In this document: piece after piece, positions 1-9,700 of the stretch
Layout of the letters: each line of letters begins with the position of its first letter
Position numbering within the stretch: the first letter of the stretch is position 1
Source: Diphasiastrum complanatum
Lineage: Eukaryota > Streptophyta > Lycopodiopsida > Lycopodiales > Lycopodiaceae
Direction of reading: 5' to 3'
Length of the DNA stretch: 64,000 bases
Assembly (NCBI GenBank): GCA_029204225.1
Contig: CM055100.1
Coordinates: 2,253,334 to 2,317,333 of the forward strand
Program-made: the position numbers and the translations under genes
The notes under the pieces: generated by a model
What the model saw: only the letters and a program-made list of their open reading frames with translations
Databases searched by the model: none
What the model was told of the DNA's origin: nothing

Positions 1-232
1 GGTGATAAAACAAGTTGCACCACCAATACTTTTTGAAGAAGAAAAATGAACATTCGAGTGAATTATTTCAAAGGATGAGAAGTCTTAATAAAAGACTTTT
101 GATATGGGTTTCTATGTGATTTTGCAATAGCACAAGCCTACAAGGCTTGATATCCTTGGAAAGTGATCTGGGAAGGCCAATAACCTTATCATTCTTGATC
201 ATAGAAAGCATAGCTTATAGTTAGGATGTCTG
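1..232 (-). pseudogene. Ty1/copia family A integrase fragment
   Basis: This stretch is near-identical in order and wording to the minus-strand block at about 25570-25805, which lies in the integrase/GAG-pre-integrase part of the family-A copia there. No open frame of useful length survives. It appears continuous with the minus-strand copia remnant that resumes near 1690, so the DNA at about 232-1690 is an insertion into it. Confidence 0.6.
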
Positions 233-507
233 ACATACTCATTCTATCGAACATTTTATCTTGTATAATACTTCAACATGATTATGACCATATCAGGCTT
301 TATAGATTTCTCATTCCAGGAGTTCTCAAGTATAGCACAATGTAAATTTTGTTTCTTATTCTTTATGGTTTGTAAGATGTTTGGATGTTCCCATAGTCAC
401 AACATACTTGATTTGCTCCCTTTTAAAATTCATATCATTACGAGACATAGTAAGTCTCAGCTACATCTTATTGTTTGCCTTTTTTCAGCTCTTAGTGTAT
501 ACAAAAG

Positions 508-1003
508 GTGAGAAAGCACTATGCCACATACTCAGGCAGGAATCTGGAGGATCATTATAAAAGTTGCCAAGAGATAGAAACATGGGAGCAACCAGGGATC
601 AAAATGTCATCATTTTTAAACTACAAGCAAGAAACTATATCTCTATCTTCAACTGAGGCCGAGTACAAAGCTTTGATAACCACTACAAAGGAGGTACTTT
701 GGATCAAGAAATTATTGGTGGAGCTAAAGATCATGGATTCAGAGGAGGCACCAATCATCTACAATGACAATATCAGCCCAACACCTTGCATCTAACCCAA
801 TCTTCCATGCAAGATCTAAGCACATTGAGATATGCCATCACTTTGTGAGAGAAATGGTGCAAGCCAAGGAGATTGCTTTGGAGCATGTTCCAAGCAATAA
901 ATGTGTAGCTAATCTACTTACAAAACCACTTCAAAAGACATCTTTTATGAAGTTCAGATCATCACTTGGAGTGATTAGTAAAGCAATGAGTGATCCAAGC
1001 TAG
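508..1003 (+). pseudogene. Ty1/copia RNase H end, frame-shifted
   Basis: Two overlapping plus-strand frames (508-795 and 764-1003) together give the copia RNase H and C-terminal tail: LSSTEAEYKAL, then HARSKHIEICHHFVREM and a final LTKPLQK..F segment. The shift lies near 770-790 at the DNIS/AQ step. It is followed by a polypurine tract GGAGGAG (1011-1017) and an LTR start at 1018. RNase H degrades the RNA of the RNA-DNA hybrid during reverse transcription; this copy is dead. It sits inside an oppositely oriented copia. Confidence 0.75.
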
Positions 1004-1017
1004 ATAGTGAGGAGGAG

Positions 1018-1545
1018 TGTTAAAAATTGACAGTTCTAGCTTGACTAGTTTTGGTCATATGACTTGTAAATAGTTAGATGGTCATGATGTGGGTTGTCAC
1101 ACGTGCCAAATAGCATAAGATTCCATTCATAAGGATGTTCTCAAGTAGACCTAAGTGATAGAACCTTTGGAATGAGTCCAAATCATGCTTAGATACAAGA
1201 GAGAAAAAGTAGGAGCTATTTTCGGTAATTTTTACATTGTTGAGGGATTTCCAAAATTCCAACACTAACTTGGTAGGGATGAAAGATCCACCAAAATTAG
1301 CATTAGGGATAGGTTTAGGGCTACTCATATCTGCCCAAAATCGTGATGGATCATGTATATATAGGTGATGATATCTCACCAAAATTGATCAAGCAATTTC
1401 ATGATTTTTCTCTCATAATGGTGCAATTGCTCTCTATGTTTATAATTGTTTGAGTTCTTGTGATTACTAATGATTATAGGATTGAATGTAGGTCTGGTGT
1501 ACAGTACTCAGACTGTGGGAGGCCGTACTTTCACATGTGTGAAGG
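1018..1545 (+). mobile_element. 3' LTR of the plus-strand copia (family B)
   Basis: It starts with TGTT directly after the polypurine tract at 1011-1017. It shares blocks with LTR pieces at 9285-9660 and 34110-34957, including the ACTTGTAAATAGTTAGAT stretch and a CACATGTGTGAAGG box near its end. The right boundary is approximate. Confidence 0.55.
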
Positions 1546-1689
1546 CTTCTTCAAGGATTTGGGCCATTTAGTGAGGTTCAAGCATAAATTCTTGATGGAT
1601 TTTGATGGTTCAAGTTGTGCTAATCTTATGAGATTATAAATTGTTTCCCTCATCATTTCAAGTGTTTTAGGATCCTTATTTGCTGTATT

Positions 1690-2720
1690 TTTAACAGGAT
1701 GCCCCAACTTTCTATGCCATAACTCCTCCTTAGACATAAGAGCAATTTCACAAAAGTTTGCATTCTCATAAGAATTCAACTTGAAGATCCACCGTATCTA
1801 GATCCATTAGCTAGATCTCATCATCTTTCTTAATAAAGCAAGTATTGGAATTGAATTTTACATCACAACCACAATCAAGCAACTTTCCAACACTTATCTA
1901 GTTCTTTGTAAGCTTAGGAACAAAAAGAACATTGGAAAGTGATATAACTTTAGAAGAAGCAAGTTTCAATGGAATGTTGCCCATTCCTTCAATAGAGCAT
2001 TCATGATGATTTGCAGTATAAATAAATCATTTGCTCCACTACTGATGTACCAAGCTCCATCTTTCTTGAAGGGTGTTGAAGAAAAGCTTGACACCATGAG
2101 TGATCTTTATCCATCATTTGTAATGAAGTCTTTTTTTTTTTCTCATTAGAGAGATTTGCTTGTTTGAGTTTTCTTTCTTTTTGAAGCAATTAGAGGCATA
2201 GTGCCCCTTCTTGCCACAAAAGAAACACTTCTTTCTTCTTCTTGATTTTTGAAGTAGAAGTATGAGATGAGTCATCCTCTTCACCATCTTTGTCTCTGTC
2301 CTTGGCTTTGTCTTTGTTGAGAATTTGAGAAAAATGGTTTTTGCTCTTTCCTAGTATGCTTGTCCTTGACAAAGAGAGCTTTGTCACTTCCAATATGCTC
2401 GAGTTTGTTCATCCTAGAAAGTTTGTAACTTTGCCTAGCTTTTTCAGAGATGAGAATTCTTTGAAGAGTTTCCAAATTAGGCAACTCCTCCTTTATGGCA
2501 AAGGATTGAACAAGATTATCATAGTCTTCTTTTAAGCCATTTAGAATGACTTGTACTCGCTCATCTTGATTGATTGTGACACCAACACAAGCAAGCTTTC
2601 TATGAAGATCTTTTACTCTCAGAACATAATTTGATGCACTCTCTTCACTTCTTTGAAATCTTTGAAAAATCTGATTTCTAAGAGTGAGTATTCTAGCCTC
2701 GAAAGTTCTAGTAGCATCAA
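1690..2720 (-). pseudogene. Ty1/copia family A gag, protease and pre-integrase remnant
   Basis: Read on the minus strand this gives, in order, gag with lysine-rich linker, a damaged CCHC region (FLLWQEGALCLNCFKKKE, with the first Cys lost), the region after the aspartic protease (KLASSKVISLSN.LFVPKLT) and the GAG-pre-integrase motif ELWHRKLGHP near 1700. Stops and frame changes are frequent. It matches 25805-26830 almost block for block, so it is another copy of family A. A plus-strand copia end is inserted between this piece and 1-232. Confidence 0.7.
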
Positions 2721-2935
2721 CAAGTTTGCCACAAAGATCAGATTTAAATGACTATTTACACCATCATGATGTCCCTTTTTAAATGGCAGAATCTGAGGTT
2801 CCACAAATAGAACTGCCCACGAGTCTACTAACCAACAGTATGAATGTTTCCATTGGAGAGTTTCTGCTAATCGCACCACAAGGAAGGAGCATTCTTACAA
2901 AATGGCTAAACTAGGAATATGAAACCACAATAAGG
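2720..2935. other. Junction DNA between two retroelement remnants
   Basis: The copia similarity fades near 2720 and Ty3 coding similarity starts near 2936. I see no gene here. Confidence 0.4.
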
Positions 2936-4605
2936 GAACCTTTGTACTGTGCTAGATATGAGGGAACTAGCAACGTCCTAAATATTGGAGCAGCGTGGAA
3001 GAGTGAACAATACAACATCATCCTACCAATCAAGCGTAAGCGATATGAGGACGAAGCGACAATGGTAGATGGAGGATCTGATGTCAACTTAATCTCCACT
3101 ACCTTATATAAAAAATGGGCTCTACAAGGGCTGTGAAGCCGGTAAAATTTGCGATCAAATTAGCTAACCAGTCTTGCGTAAGACCAAAAGCTGTAATTAA
3201 AGATATACCATTAAAGATAGTGGGAGTGCAATTTGTGATCACCTTTGGTATGATGCAGATTCTAGATTTTCCTTCTGCTTATCGAGTCTTACTAGGAAGA
3301 CCTTGGTTGAGAGTCACGGAAGTGATTTGCAACTAGGGAACATGAAAATTCACCTTCAAAACCAAAGAACAGACAATTAAGTTGGATCTAACCACTTGGA
3401 CGATGAAACCTATTACTCCCAAAGATGATGACAACTCCTCCACCACAGATCATAGTATTGATCGCCCAAATCTAGTCAAGAGTGTTCATTATGATTCTCA
3501 AGCAGATATTGTGCGATGGACGAAGACATTTGTTACAATTGACTATATGGATGGGCATACATGTCAACCCGATTCGGATTCAAAACTCAACATTTTTCTC
3601 ACCAAAAGGATACACCCTAGACACGCCAATTTCTTACGGAGTGAATATGATCAACGTGGCATGGTTGGCAGCAAAACCTATTCGTTGAGCTAATTGACGA
3701 GCAGATCTTGCGACACATGGATCCCAATCGATATGGCAGAAAAAATATACCAGCTCAGCCCCCTCAGAAATCTTCGCCAGCTAAAGTTTTCAGGGTTGAA
3801 CCACCCAAGACACATATCTCAAGGAAGAATAAGATAAAACGACACTACAATTAGGTGATCTGTTGGAGTGATTTGTCAAAAGAGGCAATAGCTATGGTAG
3901 ATGAAGATATTCACAATTATGAGGTGAATATCAAGCCAGTTCCCTAGAATGATAACAAGGATGCAGCCAATCTTGAAGACAGAAAGGGCAAAAAGAAAGT
4001 GCTAGACTCCTTGAAATTAATCTGGTTGGAACAATATTCTGAGTCATCATCCCAGATGACTGGAAGTCTGCAGCTAACTAGTCGTGTTAAGATTAACACG
4101 TTGAATGAGGAATCTCGCCAACACTAGTTCACAAGATGCCAAAATTTTCAAAAACTATATGTTGGACGACGTGGTAATCATGCACTGCCAAAAGCACAAC
4201 GAGAGTCTGACAAGGATCATGATGAAAAAGAATAGGTCTCTGAGGGATCAGCCCAAACACAACCGATGAAACTAGTTGAGCCAAGTAAAGAAGACAAAAT
4301 TGTTCATGTGGGAGCACAACTGAAACCCACCCAATTCACGCGACTATGTAATTTATTGACGAAATATTGAGATTGTTTTGCATGGTCATACAAGGATTTA
4401 AAGGGTATATTGCCAATCGTAGTTCATCATACCATACCCTTGGTGGATGGAGTAGTCTCCAAGGTGAGTGGTTACTATCATTGCAATCCTAACTATACAG
4501 AGCTAATCAAACAGGAATTGCAAAAGCTGCTCGATGTCAATTTCATCTACGAAATCGAGCATACAGAATGGGTGTCACCAATAGTCATAGTACCCAAGGA
4601 AGAAA
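2936..4605 (+). pseudogene. Ty3/gypsy protease to early RT remnant
   Basis: Successive plus-strand frames give a retropepsin active site (MVDGGSDVNLIS near 3062-3095), the LLGRPWL motif typical of Ty3 proteases in plants (near 3290), a long spacer, and the start of reverse transcriptase with NPNYTELIKQELQKLLD and the IEHTEWVSPIVIVPK motif (4480-4600). Stops break it at least at 3136, 3336 and 3693. At about 4600 the Ty3 frame passes directly into copia RT sequence, so the RT catalytic core of the Ty3 element is absent. Confidence 0.75.
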
Positions 4606-6055
4606 TCGACTCAATGCATAAAAATGAAGCGTGGACACTGGAGCAACCACCAGAAGGACTGTAAATGGGTCTACAAACTGAAGTTAAAACCGGATGGGAG
4701 TGTTGAGTGATACAAGGCCAGATTGGTAGCCAAGGGGTATTCTCAGAAATATGGAGTAGACTACTAAGAGACATTCTCCTCTATAGTAAAACAGTCTACC
4801 ATTCGCCTCCTATTTGCTTTAGCTATTTTACATTTCTTATTTGTCCATCATATTGATATCAAGACTGCATTCCTTCATGGATTTCTCGATGAAGAGATCT
4901 ATATGAGACAGCCAGAAGGCTTTCACAACCAAGAATATCCTGATCTGTGCTGTAAACTGAAGAAGTGCATTTATGGGTTAAAGCAAGCCGCAAGAGCTTG
5001 GCATAAGAGAATGTTTGAGTTTTTGATCTCTATTGGTTTTAGGAGATTGGTTTCAGACAATGATGTCTTTATTAATACTGAAGGTGATAGTTCCTTAATC
5101 TTAGCTGTATTTGTTGGTGACAGACTTAGAGATGATAAAAGAAACCAAGGATCTTATAGGACAAGAGTTCGAAATAACTAGACTTTGGTGAGGCTAAGAA
5201 ATTCCTAGGAATAGAAATCGCTAGAATAAAACAACAGGAACTATAAAACTTTCTCAAGATAGTTATGCCTCTAAAATTCTAGCAGACTATGCAATGTTAG
5301 AATGCAAAGGAAAGGATCCTATGGCACATGGAGTAAAACTTTCTAAAGAAGATTGTCCAAGGATTGAGCATAAAGAATTCGAAATGAGTAATATACCTTT
5401 TCAAAATCTGATCGGGGCTCTAATGTACCTGACTATATGCACTCGACCAGATTTGGCCTTTCCTGTTTATGATTTAGCACAATTTTCTAACAATCCAAGA
5501 AAGTACCATTAGGGGCTAGCTAACAGAATCTTATGATATCTCAAGCATACCATGAATTTTGGAATTGTCTATTCCAAGCCAGATGAATGCACTCTAAAGG
5601 CATATAGCGACGCCACTTGTGCAAGCTCGAAGGATGACGATAAATCTGTCACTGGTGGATGTTTCATGATATGTGGAGGGCCAGTAAGTTGGGTTTGCAA
5701 AAAGCAAACTCTTGTCGCACAATCCTCATGTGAAGTTGAATATGTAGCTGTTTCAAAGAATGCAAACGAGATCGTGTGGCTGAGACAACTGTTGAATGAG
5801 TTACGAGAGCAACAAGCAGAACCTATTGTCATGTATATGGATAATAACAGCGCAATCTCCATTACTCAAGACCCTGTCTTCCATTCTAGGACAAAGCACA
5901 TTCCACTCAAATACCATTATATTAGAGATCTTGTGCAGAAATGGGAAATTCAGATTGAGTATGTGAAGACCATAGAAATGACAGCAGATGTTTTGATCAA
6001 GTTCCTTCCAAAACAATTGTTCGAAAAACACAGGACAAAATTGGGAGTCGGCTGA
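4605..6055 (+). pseudogene. Ty1/copia RT and RNase H remnant
   Basis: It opens inside the copia RT (DSMHKNEAWTL.QPPEG), then continues with RLVAKGYSQKYGVDY, IDIKTAFLHGFLDEEIYM, CIYGLKQAARAWHKRM and a disrupted catalytic box that reads FVGD instead of YVDD (about 5110). RNase H follows in one clean frame at 5552-6055 (SSCEVEYVAVS, HSRTKHIPLKYHYIRD). Several stops and frameshifts lie between 4664 and 5550. The order and spacing match the family, but the element is inactive. Its polypurine tract and LTR follow at 6070-6080. Confidence 0.8.
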
Positions 6056-6079
6056 TGGAATCCTCAGTTCAAGAGGTAG

Positions 6080-6570
6080 TGTTGAAAAATGAACTTCACT
6101 TTATTTCATCCCTGGATACCTCCACGCGGGACGAATTAGATCTCGCAAATGTGGCCGCAAGTGCAATCCTCAAGTACAATAGAATCAGATAACCATAACT
6201 AATTATGTGCTAAAATGCGGCTATTAGTTTTACAAGAAAAGCTTAGAAGAAAATGCAAAGATAGAATTTAAGTTTATGCAGACGAAGTGCAAAATAAGCA
6301 GAAGGAAAATCAGAGAGAAAGAGAGGAAGAGAGTGAGAGAGAAGAGAAGCTGATACAACTATAGAATAGAAAATAGAAGCTATCACGCTGACAAGCGGTA
6401 GACTATAAACTCTTATCCAAAAGGAGATTTATAAAGCAATAGATCTTTCTATCAGTTTTTCTGCTGTGTATGCATCAATGATAGTATTATTTATGTGTAT
6501 AATGTTGTTCTGATGAATGGATCATATTGAATTGGCAATCAAAAGTTAGCTGTAGATTTGTGATGTGCAA
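6080..6570 (+). mobile_element. 3' LTR of the copia at 4605-6055
   Basis: It starts TGTTGAAAAATG right after the purine tract CAAGAGGTAG. It contains an AG-rich GAGAGAAAGAGAGGAAG stretch and no ORF. No partner LTR was found in the window, so the right end is a guess. Confidence 0.5.
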
Positions 6571-6761
6571 AAACTAGCGCATGAAGTTTTTGTCAGGTTT
6601 TTTGCATTTTTGGGAATTTTTGCACTCTCTCTCTCTTCGACTTTTTCGCATTTTTTCTATTACAGTTAAAACGTGCCTATGTGCACAAATTACACAAAGT
6701 TTCACATTTTTGGCTTTCCCAAAAAATGCGACAATTATAGAACAATGCATGCTTCCGCATT
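6571..6761. other. AT-rich spacer without recognised content
   Basis: Nothing recognisable is present; a short pyrimidine tract lies near 6625. Confidence 0.3.
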
Positions 6762-7444
6762 CTAAAAATTGCTAGCTGTAGTTGAGACAGAAACGTGATC
6801 AATTTGCTTCAGTGGTACTGGTTCTTCAGCAACAGGAGGTTCTGCAGGTATGTCTCTCGCTTGAGCTTTTTCCTCCTTCTGCGCCTTCTGCACCCAATGG
6901 CGTATCTTCTGATATTGCCTTCCTTCTTCCCTCACATTTGGATATGGCACTAAAGTGAGGGAGCCACTTCCTTCTGCTTATGTGCTCGTGTGACAGCCAA
7001 CACAGGGGAATGGAAACGTTGCTTTTCCGGTGGCATTCCCGCTGGAACAGTTGCTGATTGTATCGCAATGAAATTTAATGGCGCGCTGGTCCCAGGTCTT
7101 AATGGACAGTTCTTGAAGCAGTGTCCATAACTACATTCCCGACAGAAGGATGTATATTGTCCCTTGTAAGGACATTCAGCAATTTTGTGTCCTTCGCCAC
7201 ATCCATAGCAGCCATAATTTTTTTCGCCATGACGATGAGTTTGAGCTGCATAGGCCGCATAATATTCATTTATGGCAGGATCCATATATGGTTCATTCGG
7301 CCCATACCATTGCTGCTGCTCAGGTTGAGGTGATACTGGCATCTCTGGTTCTGGTACTGTCAAGTTTACGTGGGCCACTTGTTGATTAGCTGGCCACTTG
7401 TTGATTACTGCTTGTAAGGGAGCGATAGGTACGAGTTGGCCCAT
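6762..7444 (-). pseudogene. Ty3-like Gag with two atypical zinc knuckles
   Basis: The minus-strand frame from 7444 to 6950 gives a Pro/Gln-rich region (PEPEMPVSPQPEQQQ) and then two Cys-His fingers: CYGCGEGHKIAEC and CRECSYGHCFKNC. Both read CX2CX3HX4C, one residue shorter than the usual retroviral CX2CX4HX4C. A switch at about 6950 into a second frame (6950-6762) continues with a charged tail (VREEGRQYQKIRHWVQKAQKEEK), consistent with a Gag/protease junction that has lost register. Zinc knuckles bind RNA in Gag packaging. The leader, primer site and LTR lie upstream on the same strand at 7445-8895. A second copy of the N-terminal half lies at 49096-49338. The true start codon is uncertain. 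Confidence 0.65.
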
Positions 7445-8280
7445 AACACTGGTTTCGGATCCCCCTCTTATTACGTAGCTGCTATTCCAGGAAAGTGTGG
7501 TGCCTAATTCACTGTCCGAGAGTTATCTTTGGAAGGATTTGTTGGATCTTCACTTTTTAGTTATTCTTTTGCACTTAAACCACTGGAAGCAAACTAACTC
7601 TCGCAGACTCTTCTGTGTCCTGGTCTCAATGAGATGGAACTTCAGAATTCTCTGCGAGGATTCTTGACCACTGAAACTGAAAATTTTAGTGTCTACGAGG
7701 GTTCTGATGGATTTTCTCTCCTTTTTTTCACTAGAAACCTTCGCACTGGCATGTACATGCACGGGGAACTAACTCTCGCAAGCTTCTCTATGTCCTTGTC
7801 TCACTGAGATGGAGGGCTCTGCGAGAGTTCTTATGGATATTTGAATTTTTTGTGAGTTTTTACAAGGTTTTTTTTTTGAATTTATATGGTTTTTTCTCTG
7901 ATTTTTGCAATTGGCTTGGAACTAACTCTCGCAGGCTTCTATGTAGGTCTGGGACAGTAACCTAGAGCTGCTGCCAGTCGTGCGAGGATTAACTCTCATT
8001 GGTTTTGGATAAAATAAAATCTGATGAAAAATTTGGCTCTTTTTCCCTCCAAAATACAAATTGGTGTGTTTTTTTTTTTGGGTTTTTTCAAGTTTTGGTT
8101 TAGATGTCAAGCCCTTAGAGGCTATTCAGGGCCTCCTCTACCCTCTCACACCTCCTCCGCTAGCTGGGATCCAAACCCAAGAAAATATAGAAAACTAACT
8201 CTTCCTACCCCGAAATCCACCTAAAACTACTCTAAAAAGCAAGAAGTAGCTAAAATGCAGCTATACTAGTTAGTGAGAAC
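7445..8280 (-). other. Untranslated leader of the Ty3-like element with TCTCGCAG repeats
   Basis: Between primer site and Gag. It carries repeated ACTAACTCTCGCAGRCTTC-like blocks near 7592, 7767 and 7922 plus related CTGCGAGRGTTCT blocks. The same motif recurs in the leader at 48700-49000 next to the related element, which supports a shared family. No ORF is supported. Confidence 0.45.
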
Positions 8281-8301
8281 CTATCCCCAGCAACGGCGCC
8301 A
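8281..8301 (-). promoter_or_regulatory. Primer-binding site for tRNA-Asp
   Basis: Read on the minus strand it is TGGCGCCGTTGCTGGGGATA, matching the 3' end of plant tRNA-Asp apart from one base. This is the primer type typical of several plant Ty3/gypsy lineages such as Athila/Tat. It lies one base from the LTR end (8303). Confidence 0.8.
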
Positions 8302-8302
8302 C

Positions 8303-8895
8303 TGTAGGGTTGAAGATCTCTCATGGTAGTAGCCCTCACTCTACTCCACTAGACTAACATTCATCATAATTGAGGGTGAATGAGAAGAGTAGAAGGAAAG
8401 AGGAAGAGAGGGGAAGAGGGTAAGAGAGAGTGAGAGAGATGAGATGAAGGTTAGTTCAAATGCTCAACTTCATTGCTTATGGAGAAACCTTAACTGGCAT
8501 TAACAAAAAACATGAAAAATGGAAATAACAAGTAAACCACAACAATAGCACAAGCAAGAGTGATTAGCGAATGAGGATGCTTGAACTCCCAAAATGATAG
8601 AGTCTCCTCCTCTCTAATAAGCATGAAACTAGAGTACAAATGGTAAATGGGGAAGGCCCTTGCCCCAAAATCCTATTGGCTAATATTCACATTGATCCTA
8701 TCCATTCATCTTGGACCCAATTTGATCCAAGGGTCCACAAAAAGTACATTAGAAATCACAAGATTCACGTGAGTCCAAAATTTTAAAAAAGTAAACTCTA
8801 AGTTCTAACTTGGCTTTGGGCCTCAAGTTTTATTTTAATTACAAAGGGCCCAAGTCTATTATTTCTATTTACATTTGACTTGCATGCTCATTGGG
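8303..8895 (-). mobile_element. 5' LTR of the tRNA-Asp-primed element, truncated
   Basis: The block beginning TGTAGGG on the plus strand is colinear with LTRs at 40419-41239 and 49345-49980 (shared GGGGAAGGCCCTTGCCCCAA, CTTGATCCAAGGGTCCAC, GCTCATTGGGCCATGG). Its outer end is cut at about 8895 where a copia integrase fragment begins. AG-rich purine tracts lie at 8380-8450. Confidence 0.75.
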
Positions 8896-9275
8896 CCATG
8901 GGCTGGCAGAAGTTCTTGAACTCTATACTGGTGTATTCTCCACCATTATCAGATCTCAAAACTTTGATTTTTTTTCCTTTCTGTGTTTCAGCTAAACTTT
9001 TGAACTGTTTAAAAACTATATACACATCAGACTTTTTCTTCAAGAATAAGACAAATGTCATGTGCATGTAATCATCAATAAATGTAGCAAAGTACTACGA
9101 TCCAGATATAGATGGAACCTTCATAGGCCTACATAGATCACTATGCATCAGTCCAAGAACCTCCTTCGCCCGTACTTCTTCGATTTTGAATGCTTCACGG
9201 TGCTGCCCTTCAAACATGATTCACACAGATTGATCTTTCTGTCAATTACGTCCATGCCTTCTGCCATTTTGCTCC
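8896..9275 (-). pseudogene. Ty1/copia integrase fragment
   Basis: Minus-strand frames contain copia integrase wording: a zinc-binding end like INLCESCLKG near 9215, then SDNGGEY-like residues near 8950 in shifted frames. Multiple frameshifts make it non-functional. It abuts the truncated LTR at 8895 and a copia LTR fragment at 9285. Confidence 0.6.
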
Positions 9276-9284
9276 ACATATGGC

Positions 9285-9700
9285 TCCCATTGGGGGATCT
9301 AGATGACTAGGCACTCTTCACACGTGTGAAGGCCTGCTGGACAGTACACAGCTCGTGGATGTACTTGATCTATAAAGGGATCAACCAAATCAATAACAAG
9401 TTGATGTGAGATTGGCAAATTCTAGTTTTGTTGAGATTTTCACATTTGTCTTGAGTTTTGATGAATGAAATGCATTTTTAAGTTAATGTACTTTACTCTC
9501 TGTAAACTGGCCGTACAGGTACTGTCCTCCACACGTGTGAGGCCGCCCATCCATGTGTGATCATTTGATCCATTGCTCTTGCTTAAATCATAGTGTAAAG
9601 CATTAGATCAAGATCTAACATCTAGAACTTGATAGATCCTTGGATTAGGCAATCAATAACTCTTAATGATTGATAGTACAATCAGTATTTGTCATTTTTC
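9285..9700 (+). mobile_element. Family B copia LTR fragment
   Basis: Its sequence (GGATCTAGATGACTAGGCAC, CACACGTGTGAAGGCC, GATGTACTTGATCTATAAA, TGAGGCCGCCC) is colinear with 34515-34930. It runs straight into gag without the expected primer-binding site, so the LTR/gag junction is deleted. Confidence 0.65.
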
